DNA of 13,037 nt from contig CAAGIT010000025.1 in assembly GCA_900769995.1 (NCBI GenBank), positions 1 to 13,037 of the forward strand. The letters run 5' to 3'. This DNA is from an uncultured Oscillospiraceae bacterium (GTDB lineage Bacteria > Bacillota > Clostridia > Oscillospirales > Oscillospiraceae). Made by a program: the position numbers and the translations under genes. This document shows positions 6,184 through 11,939 of this stretch, in pieces (the stretch's first letter is position 1; every line of letters starts with the position of its first letter). Below the pieces are notes generated by a model. The model saw only the letters and a program-made list of their open reading frames with translations, did no database searches and was not told where the DNA came from.

Positions 6184-8073
6184 ATGCCGAACCGCGAACC
6201 GAACAGAAACAATCAGATTCGCAAAGGCCCGTCGCCTGTGCTGCTGGTGATCCTTGCGCTTGCGGTCTTGTTTTTCGGGTATCGTTTTTATCAGTTGATC
6301 ATCGCGGCCTCGCAAAAGGAGGTGCGCTACGACCAATTCCTCTCGGCGGCGCAGGAGGATAAGATCGAATCGGCGGAGATTGGTACGGATACGATCCTCT
6401 ATACGCTGCGCGAAGAGCCGGAGAAAGAGAAGATCGTCTACTATACCAACCGGATGCCCGATGTCGAGCTGAGCGATGTCGTTGTCCTGCTGCAGAGCAA
6501 CGGTGTTGAGATGCAGGGCGTTTTGCCGGAGGGCGAATCTGTGTTTTCAATCCTGATCTGGATGCTGCTGCCGCTTCTGATTTTCTTTGGCCTGCCGCTG
6601 CTCCTGCGGCGTTCGAGCAAGGGCGGCGGTGGTATCGGCGGCTTTGGCGGCATCGGCAATGTCGGTAAGAGCAAGGCGAAGATGTATATGGAAAAGGAGA
6701 CCGGCGTGACCTTCAAGGACGTTGCCGGTCAGGATGAGGCAAAGGAATCGTTGGTAGAGATCATCGATTTCCTGCACAATCCGCGCAAATACACCGCCAT
6801 CGGCGCGAAGCTGCCCAAGGGTGCGCTGCTGGTCGGCTCTCCCGGTACCGGCAAGACCCTGCTTGCCAAGGCGGTTGCGGGTGAGGCGCACGTGCCGTTC
6901 TTCTCCATTTCCGGTTCGGACTTTGTGGAGATGTTTGTCGGTGTCGGCGCCAGCCGTGTGCGCGATCTGTTCCAGGAGGCGGCAAAGGTCGCTCCGGCCA
7001 TCATTTTCATTGATGAGATCGATGCCATCGGCAGAAGCCGCGACAGTAAATTCGGCGGCAATGACGAGCGTGAGCAGACCTTGAATCAGCTTTTGGCGGA
7101 GATTGACGGCTTTGACTCATCCAAGGGCGTTGTCATCCTCGCCGCGACGAACCGTCCCGAGGTTTTGGACAAGGCGCTGCTCCGTGCGGGTCGTTTTGAC
7201 CGGCGCATCATCGTTGACCGTCCGAATTTTGAGGGCCGCTATAAAACCCTATTGGTGCACACCCGCAATATCCGCCTGGCGGAGGACGTTGACCTCAAAA
7301 AACTGGCGCAGGCAACGGCAGGCGCGGTCGGCGCGGATCTGGCAAATCTTGTCAACGAAGCGGCTCTGCGTGCGGTCAGACTTGGACGGCAGGCGGTCAA
7401 TCAGGAGGATCTGCTGGTTTCGTTTGAGACGGTCATTGCCGGTACGGAGAAGAAGGGTACCGTCCTGACCGACATTGAAAAGCGGATTGTCGCCTACCAT
7501 GAGGTCGGTCACGCACTGGTCGCGGCGCTGCAAAAGCACGCCCAGCCGGTTTCGAAGATCACCATTGTCCCGCATACGTCCGGCGCTCTGGGCTATACGA
7601 TGCAGATGCCGGAGGAGGAAAAATACCTCAACTCCAAGGAGGATCTGCTGATCGAGCTGCAAACCCTGCTCGGCGGCCGTGCGGCGGAGCAGACCGTGTT
7701 CGGGATTCAGACCACCGGCGCGGCCAATGATATTCAGCGTGCGACCGAGCTGGCGCGGCGCATGGTCACGCAGTTCGGCATGAGCGAAAAGATCGGTCTG
7801 ATGGCGCTGGCGCAGACACAGAACGAATACCTCGACGGTCAGGCATATATGGACTGTGCGCAGACCACGGCTGCTACTGCGGATGATGAGATCCGCACAC
7901 TGCTGAACGGCTGCTACGAGGCGGCGAAAAAGGTGCTGACGGAGAAACGGGCCCTGCTCGATGAGATTTCGCTCTATCTTTTGCAAAAAGAAACGATTAC
8001 CGGCGACGAGCTGATGACCTATGTCAACGCCGATGCGCAGCGTCTGCCGGAGAACACGGAGGCAGTGCAATGA
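6184..8073 (+). CDS. ftsH: ATP-dependent zinc metalloprotease FtsH
   Basis: This 629-residue protein is a membrane-anchored AAA+ protease that extracts and degrades misfolded membrane proteins and some regulators. TM1 is at about 18-40, an extracytoplasmic domain at 41-117 and TM2 at 120-141, followed by a Gly-rich linker (147-160). The AAA module has Walker A GSPGTGKT (218-225), pore segment FVGVGA, Walker B IIFIDEID (273-280) and the arginine-finger region LLRAGRFDRR. The protease domain has the zinc motif HEVGH (439-443, catalytic Glu440), and the third zinc ligand is Asp516 in GAANDIQRAT. All residues needed for activity are present. Small departures are Ser219 in place of the usual Pro, and HEVGH in place of HEAGH. 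AGAGGAG lies 11 bases before the ATG. The gene overlaps mscS by 4 bases. Confidence 0.97.
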   Translation: MPNREPNRNNQIRKGPSPVLLVILALAVLFFGYRFYQLIIAASQKEVRYDQFLSAAQEDKIESAEIGTDTILYTLREEPEKEKIVYYTNRMPDVELSDVVVLLQSNGVEMQGVLPEGESVFSILIWMLLPLLIFFGLPLLLRRSSKGGGGIGGFGGIGNVGKSKAKMYMEKETGVTFKDVAGQDEAKESLVEIIDFLHNPRKYTAIGAKLPKGALLVGSPGTGKTLLAKAVAGEAHVPFFSISGSDFVEMFVGVGASRVRDLFQEAAKVAPAIIFIDEIDAIGRSRDSKFGGNDEREQTLNQLLAEIDGFDSSKGVVILAATNRPEVLDKALLRAGRFDRRIIVDRPNFEGRYKTLLVHTRNIRLAEDVDLKKLAQATAGAVGADLANLVNEAALRAVRLGRQAVNQEDLLVSFETVIAGTEKKGTVLTDIEKRIVAYHEVGHALVAALQKHAQPVSKITIVPHTSGALGYTMQMPEEEKYLNSKEDLLIELQTLLGGRAAEQTVFGIQTTGAANDIQRATELARRMVTQFGMSEKIGLMALAQTQNEYLDGQAYMDCAQTTAATADDEIRTLLNGCYEAAKKVLTEKRALLDEISLYLLQKETITGDELMTYVNADAQRLPENTEAVQ

Positions 8074-8867
8074 GCTGGGAATCCATCAAAGCCTTTTTTG
8101 CGTCCCTGACCCTGGAACGGCTTTTACCCACGGTGCTGATCCTTGTGATCGGCATTCTCGTGGTGAAGCTGATCCTCAAGTTCTTTTTCCGCGCACTGAG
8201 CCGTTCAAGGCTGGAACAGACACTGGTCGGCTTTTTGCGCAGGGTCATGCGCATCCTGCTCTATTCGCTGGTGATCCTGATCGCCGCAGGCAGCTTGGGT
8301 GTCGATGTGACCTCACTGGTGGCGATTTTGAGCGTTGTATCGCTGGCGATTTCGCTGGCGGTGCAGAACACCCTGACCAACGTGGTCGGCAGCGTCACGC
8401 TGCTTGCGACGCATCCGTTCCGCGTGGGTGATTTTGTCCAGATCGGCGCAGAGAGCGGCAATGTCGCGGAGATCGGCATGAACTATACCTTGCTCCAAAC
8501 CGCTGACGGCAAGCAGATTTATATCCCCAACAGCGATGTGGCATCTTCACGCATTTATAACTTCACTGCGCAGAAAAAGCGGCGCATTGATCTGACCTTC
8601 TCAGCCGCCTATGCCGCGGATACCGAAACGGTGAAAGCGGCGATCCGCAAGGCGGCGGTACATCCGAAGATGCTTGAGGGCACGGAGCCTGTGGTCGTTG
8701 TCAGCGAATTGGCGGACAGCAGTGTGAACTACCTCCTGCAGCTCTGGGTCGCGCCCGAGGACTATCTCCCTGTTCGGGCGGAGCTGACAGAGCGTGTGAA
8801 ACGGGAGTTTGACGCACAGCATATCGAGATCCCGTTCCCGCAGGTAGATGTGCATATGAATCAATAA
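8070..8867 (+). CDS. mscS: MscS-family mechanosensitive ion channel
   Basis: This 265-residue small-conductance mechanosensitive channel is close to the length of E. coli MscS (286). These heptameric channels open under membrane tension and release solutes during osmotic downshock. TM1 is at about 18-40, TM2 at about 60-78, and the pore-lining TM3 at about 82-113 (SLAISLAVQNTLTNVVGSV, rich in small residues). The beta domain follows with PFRVGDFVQIG (116-126), then TADGKQIYIPNSDV (144-157), and the cytoplasmic alpha/beta cage ends in IPFPQVDVHM. The start codon overlaps the ftsH stop as ATGA, a sign of translational coupling. A strong terminator lies 15 bases after the stop. Confidence 0.93.
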   Translation: MSWESIKAFFASLTLERLLPTVLILVIGILVVKLILKFFFRALSRSRLEQTLVGFLRRVMRILLYSLVILIAAGSLGVDVTSLVAILSVVSLAISLAVQNTLTNVVGSVTLLATHPFRVGDFVQIGAESGNVAEIGMNYTLLQTADGKQIYIPNSDVASSRIYNFTAQKKRRIDLTFSAAYAADTETVKAAIRKAAVHPKMLEGTEPVVVVSELADSSVNYLLQLWVAPEDYLPVRAELTERVKREFDAQHIEIPFPQVDVHMNQ

Positions 8868-8882
8868 GAATCCACAAGTGAA

Positions 8883-8917
8883 GTCGCGTTTTCCCGCTGG
8901 GGAAAACGCGACCTTTT
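8883..8917 (+). terminator. Intrinsic terminator after mscS
   Basis: GTCGCGTTTTCCC (8883-8895) pairs perfectly with GGGAAAACGCGAC (8900-8912) around a 4-base loop, and CTTTT follows. It marks the end of the ftsH-mscS unit and separates it from the convergent gene that stops at 8964. Confidence 0.9.
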
Positions 8918-8922
8918 CAATA

Positions 8923-8950
8923 CTTATCGGACAAACTGTCCGTGCATAAG
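8923..8950 (-). terminator. Possible stem-loop ending the cysteine-rich gene
   Basis: CGGACA (8928-8933) pairs with TGTCCG (8937-8942) around loop AAC. CTTAT with ATAAG extends the stem across a 3-base bulge. It sits 14 bases past the minus-strand stop codon. No T-run follows, so this is tentative. Confidence 0.35.
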
Positions 8951-8963
8951 CTGTACTGTGTAT

Positions 8964-9779
8964 TCAGGTCGTGCAGGGGCAGGTGGGCTCCTCCTTGCAT
9001 CCGCCGCCGCGGTTGTCGGGGAAGAAGGAACGCATCGGAAAATCAATGCGGCTGAACAGCTCGCAGGGGTCCTCCTCGCAGCAATCCTCATCGCAGCATT
9101 CTCTGGTCGGCGCACAGTATTCGCAGGTATGGATCGCAAGCTGGGCATCGCGCTCGAGGCGCACGGTCGAGAATTGCCCGATGGTCACATACAGCCGCTT
9201 TTTCTCGCCCGAAACGCAGAGCTGTTCACCGAAGCATTCGGCAATATTGGCCGGGATGTCGGTCAGCTCGGTTTCTCCGCGGCGGCACTCGCAAACCTCG
9301 CGTACCTTGGCGGACAGAATCATCGGATCCAGGGCATCGACGACCGCGATCGGGCACGTTCCGTGCAGCAGCTCATCGCCCGAGGGCAGCTCGTCAAGGC
9401 TGGAAAAGCTCTTTGCCTTGGATTTTCCGCCGTAGAGCACCACGCGCTTGGCGAAGATCGTCAAGCCCGTGATGGTGGTCGGACGGACACCGCCCAAAAT
9501 GGCGTCGCCGACAATGCGGTAGTAGAAGGTCAGATCGACCGCGAAGTAGCAGGGCTTATACGCCAGCGGCTCCACCTCGACCCGTGTATACAGCAGCTCG
9601 GCGCAGCGGGTTTTTGCCGTGGTCGCCCCATCCAGAGCCGCCTGCGATTGCGCCGTCAGATAGACACGCAGATCCTCCACACAGTCCTTGTCGAAGCAAC
9701 TGTCGGTGATTTGGTGTGTATGGATACAGACCGGCTGCCGCGGATCGGTGCTGTTAGAATCAAACGTAGTTTCCGGCAT
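8964..9779 (-). CDS. Conserved cysteine-rich protein of unknown function
   Basis: A 271-residue protein with 20 cysteines, no signal peptide and no membrane segment. The N-terminal part carries VCIHTHQITDSCFDKDCVED (17-36). The middle (60-210) is beta-rich in appearance, with regular segments such as VDLTFYYRIVGDAI, TGLTIFAKRVVLYG and RLYVTIGQFSTVRLERDAQL. The last 55 residues are a Cys cluster with ten Cys between 219 and 269, including CC pairs at 228-229 and 233-234, ending CPC. I recall unnamed clostridial proteins with a similar DSC-x4-C start and QFS-x-VRLER segment, but I know no established function. A heavily cross-linked spore-coat-like or metal-binding protein is possible as inference only. 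GGGAGG lies 9 bases before the ATG (9777-9779). It is monocistronic and divergent from tagA. Confidence 0.8.
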   Translation of the reverse strand: MPETTFDSNSTDPRQPVCIHTHQITDSCFDKDCVEDLRVYLTAQSQAALDGATTAKTRCAELLYTRVEVEPLAYKPCYFAVDLTFYYRIVGDAILGGVRPTTITGLTIFAKRVVLYGGKSKAKSFSSLDELPSGDELLHGTCPIAVVDALDPMILSAKVREVCECRRGETELTDIPANIAECFGEQLCVSGEKKRLYVTIGQFSTVRLERDAQLAIHTCEYCAPTRECCDEDCCEEDPCELFSRIDFPMRSFFPDNRGGGCKEEPTCPCTT

Positions 9780-9807
9780 AATGTATAACCTCCCGAAGAA
9801 TGAGATC

Positions 9808-9826
9808 CGCGAGCCTGAGGCTCACG
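9808..9826 (-). promoter_or_regulatory. Leader hairpin of the cysteine-rich gene
   Basis: In the minus-strand transcript an 8-bp stem with one G-U pair forms around the loop UCA (core GAGCC with GGCUC). It lies about 13 bases upstream of the GGGAGG ribosome binding site. On the plus strand the same position would be a C-A mismatch, so the structure favours the minus-strand RNA. Confidence 0.4.
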
Positions 9827-9850
9827 CAAGCAAAAATATGCTTTCACAAC

Positions 9851-9879
9851 ATAGTATGCCGATTGGGTCGGAATGTGAA
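9851..9879 (-). promoter_or_regulatory. Candidate promoter of the cysteine-rich gene
   Basis: On the minus strand TTCACA (9874-9879) and TACTAT (9851-9856) are 17 bases apart, a fair sigmaA match. The same bases also read CATACTAT, which resembles the -10 of mother-cell sporulation sigma factors (CATACAAT-like). Which factor is used cannot be decided from sequence alone. Confidence 0.4.
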
Positions 9880-9883
9880 ATTG

Positions 9884-9901
9884 TGCCGTAGACAAACGGC
9901 A
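9884..9901. promoter_or_regulatory. Operator-like dyad over the tagA -35 box
   Basis: TGCCGT (9884-9889) and ACGGCA (9896-9901) are perfect inverted arms around six bases that contain most of the tagA -35 box. AAAT and ATTT flank the arms asymmetrically. A repressor bound here would block the tagA promoter and lie next to the divergent promoter. Confidence 0.45.
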
Positions 9902-9917
9902 ATTTATGTGTTAGAAT
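9889..9917 (+). promoter_or_regulatory. Promoter of the tagA operon
   Basis: TAGACA (9889-9894) and TAGAAT (9912-9917) are 17 bases apart, with an extended -10 TG at 9909-9910. The start near 9924 gives a leader of about 20 bases ahead of tagA. Confidence 0.7.
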
Positions 9918-9943
9918 GATAAGAGAAATAGAATGGGAGTGGT

Positions 9944-10672
9944 ATGCGCGTGAAAATTGATGTACTGGGTGTGCAGTATGACAGCGTGACGATGCAGGAG
10001 GCGGTCGAACGCGGCAGGGAGATCCTGACCGGAGACGAGCCGTGCTATTGCGTAACGCCGAATGCGGAGATGGCATATGAAGCCCTGCACGATGCGGAGT
10101 TCCGCTCCGTTCTCAATGGCGCGGGGTTGATCCTGCCCGATGGCGCGGGCGTTGTGCTCGGCGCGAAGATTTTGAAAACTCCGCTGAAGCAAAAGGTTGC
10201 CGGCATTGAGTTCGCGCAAAATCTGCTGCCCGTGATGGAAGAGATCGGGAGCCGTCTGTACCTGCTCGGCAGTAAGCCCGGGGTTGCGGAGCTGGCTGCG
10301 AAAAAAATGCTGGAAAAGCACCCGAAGCTCTGCATCTGCGGCATGGCGGACGGCTATTTCAAGTCCGATGCGGAGGCGGTGGAAAAGCTGCGCGCGGCAA
10401 AGGCGGATGTGGTCTATGTCTGTCTGGGCGCCCCGAAGCAGGAGCGTTTTATGCACGCGTACCTTGCCGAGTCCGGCGCAAAGCTGATGATCGGTCTGGG
10501 CGGCACGCTCGACGGCATCGCAGGAACGGTGAAGCGCGCACCGCGCTGGATGATCAAACTGCAGCTCGAATGGCTGTACCGCCTGATCAAAGAGCCTCGG
10601 CGGTTCGGACGTATGCTGCGTCTGCCAAAATTTATCTTCGCGGCAATCAAAATGAGGCTAAGGAGGAAATAA
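9944..10672 (+). CDS. tagA: WecG/TagA/CpsF-family glycosyltransferase
   Basis: At 242 residues it has the usual length for TagA, which adds N-acetylmannosamine to undecaprenyl-PP-GlcNAc at the inner membrane face and so builds the linkage unit of wall teichoic acid or a related polymer. Family marks are LGVQYDSVTMQEAV at the start, TPNAEM with Thr38, LPDGAGVV with Asp66 (equivalent to the catalytic Asp65 of Thermoanaerobacter TagA), GAPKQERFM, GLGGTLDGIAG, RAPRWMIKLQLEWLYRLIKEPRR and a basic C-terminal tail for membrane contact. The exact sugar cannot be read from sequence. GGGAG lies only 4 bases before the ATG, and an in-frame GTG at 9950 has 10-base spacing, so the start is uncertain by two codons. 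It is the first gene of a four-gene run. Confidence 0.9.
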   Translation: MRVKIDVLGVQYDSVTMQEAVERGREILTGDEPCYCVTPNAEMAYEALHDAEFRSVLNGAGLILPDGAGVVLGAKILKTPLKQKVAGIEFAQNLLPVMEEIGSRLYLLGSKPGVAELAAKKMLEKHPKLCICGMADGYFKSDAEAVEKLRAAKADVVYVCLGAPKQERFMHAYLAESGAKLMIGLGGTLDGIAGTVKRAPRWMIKLQLEWLYRLIKEPRRFGRMLRLPKFIFAAIKMRLRRK

Positions 10673-10674
10673 TC

Positions 10675-11343
10675 ATGGGAAAAATGATCGTGTTCGAGGG
10701 AACCGACGGTTCCGGCAAGACAACACAGTTCACACTTCTGAGCAGACGCTTGCAGGCGATGGGCATTGATTTCAAGAAGATGGATTTCCCGCAGTATTCC
10801 GAGCCGTCCTCTGCACTGATCCGTATGTACCTCGGCGGCGAATTCGGCACAAGACCGGCGGATGTCAATGCCTATGCCGCATCGACGTTCTACGCGGTGG
10901 ACCGGTACGCATCGTATCGCAAGGTTTGGGGAGAATACTATAAAAACGGCGGTCTTATGCTTTCCAACCGCTATACGACCTCCAATGCCGTCCATCAGGC
11001 GTCGAAGGTACCGCTCGAATGCCGCGAAGAATTTTTCCGCTGGCTGTATGATTTTGAGTATAAGCATTTGGAACTTCCCGAGCCGGACATCGTCATATAT
11101 CTGGATGTACCTACCGAATTGACCGGTGAAATGCTTCGCACACGCGAGGAAAAGACGCAGACCCATGCCGATATTCACGAGCAGAATATGGACTATCTGC
11201 GCATCTGCCGCGAAACCGGCCTGCAGGCGGCACATTACTACGGCTGGACGATCATCGATTGCGCACGCGACGGCAAAATGCGCTCGATCGAGGATATTCA
11301 CAATGAGATTTTCGCTCTGGTACAGAACTGTCTGGAGGGCTAA
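10675..11343 (+). CDS. Thymidylate-kinase-like nucleotide kinase
   Basis: A 222-residue P-loop kinase of the thymidylate kinase family (dTMP + ATP to dTDP + ADP). P-loop GTDGSGKT is at 9-16 in the family context FEG-x-DG-x-GK-x-TQ. FPQY and YLGGEFG (38-57) match the eukaryote/archaeal-like branch. VDRY is at 75-78. The motif normally written DRYxxS reads NRYTTSNAVHQ (98-108), so its Asp is Asn98. PDIVIYLDVP (137-146) and an Arg-rich lid (R155, R157, K160), then DIHE (166-169), follow. The ATG at 10675 has AGGAGG 8 bases upstream inside the tagA end; the upstream extension of the frame lies within tagA and is not coding. Clostridia often carry a second tmk near holB, so this may be a specialised paralogue with different substrate choice. 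Confidence 0.8.
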   Translation: MGKMIVFEGTDGSGKTTQFTLLSRRLQAMGIDFKKMDFPQYSEPSSALIRMYLGGEFGTRPADVNAYAASTFYAVDRYASYRKVWGEYYKNGGLMLSNRYTTSNAVHQASKVPLECREEFFRWLYDFEYKHLELPEPDIVIYLDVPTELTGEMLRTREEKTQTHADIHEQNMDYLRICRETGLQAAHYYGWTIIDCARDGKMRSIEDIHNEIFALVQNCLEG

Positions 11344-11345
11344 AC

Positions 11346-11894
11346 ATGGTATATTTGATTTTGGGCGCGGGCTTTGAGGAGTCCGAGGCCATCATTCCCT
11401 GTGATTTGCTGCGCCGGGCAGGCGTTGAAACCAGGCTGGTCGGTATCGGCGGCTTGGAGATCACCGGCGGTCACGGTATCACCGTCCATGCGGACTGCGT
11501 GGCAGAGGAAACCGACCTGACCGAGGCGGAGATGATCGTGCTGCCCGGCGGATTGGGCGGCGTTTCCTCCATCAGAGGCAGCGCGTGTGTGCTGTCCGCC
11601 GTAAAAAAAGTCTATGAAAACGGCGGCTATGCCGCAGCGATTTGTGCTGCACCGACGGTGTTGGCGGAGCTTGGCATCACCGATGGCAAGAATGCCACCT
11701 GCTATCCCGGCATGGAGGCACAGATGGGTGCCGCAAAGACGGTCGAGGCTCCCGCTGTGACCGACGGCAGGGTCATTACCGGCCGCGCAGCCGGAACGGC
11801 GTTTGACTTCGGTCTGGCGCTGGTAACGGCGCTCTGCGGCGCGGAAGCGGCGAAAAAGCTGGCAGACGGCGTGGTCTATTGCCGTCCCGAATAA
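11346..11894 (+). CDS. DJ-1/PfpI family protein
   Basis: This 182-residue protein is typical in length for the bacterial DJ-1/YajL/ThiJ group. The sequence GFEESEAIIPCDLLRRAG lines up with the DJ-1 start, placing Glu14 as the conserved partner of the nucleophile. The nucleophile elbow is AAICAAPTVL with Cys100 (Cys106 in human DJ-1). MIVLPGG (63-69) and ITGRAAGTAFDFGLALV near the end complete the fold marks. Members act as protein or nucleic-acid deglycases, glyoxalases or redox-linked chaperones, and the activity cannot be chosen from sequence. GGAGG (11334-11338) is 7 bases before the ATG, inside the end of the kinase gene. The intergenic gap is 2 bases. Confidence 0.9.
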   Translation: MVYLILGAGFEESEAIIPCDLLRRAGVETRLVGIGGLEITGGHGITVHADCVAEETDLTEAEMIVLPGGLGGVSSIRGSACVLSAVKKVYENGGYAAAICAAPTVLAELGITDGKNATCYPGMEAQMGAAKTVEAPAVTDGRVITGRAAGTAFDFGLALVTALCGAEAAKKLADGVVYCRPE

Positions 11895-11906
11895 ACCGAA
11901 AGTCCG

Positions 11907-11925
11907 CGAAAGCCCTGCGCTTTCG
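11907..11925 (+). promoter_or_regulatory. Small hairpin before the mltG ribosome binding site
   Basis: CGAAAGC (11907-11913) pairs with GCTTTCG (11919-11925) around 5 bases. The Shine-Dalgarno site AAAGGAGG follows at 11926-11933. No T-run follows. The 3' arm plus the next bases (CTTTCGAAAG) form a palindrome reaching into the ribosome binding site. It may limit or tune mltG translation. Confidence 0.4.
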
Positions 11926-11939
11926 AAAGGAGGACAAAA

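Noticed and set aside
7249..8070. 273-codon minus-strand frame opposite ftsH
   Set aside because: It is antisense to the FtsH protease domain, including the HEVGH zinc motif, so it is a shadow frame.
10414..11301. 295-codon minus-strand frame
   Set aside because: It is antisense to tagA and the kinase and matches no family. The coding strand is fixed by conserved motifs.
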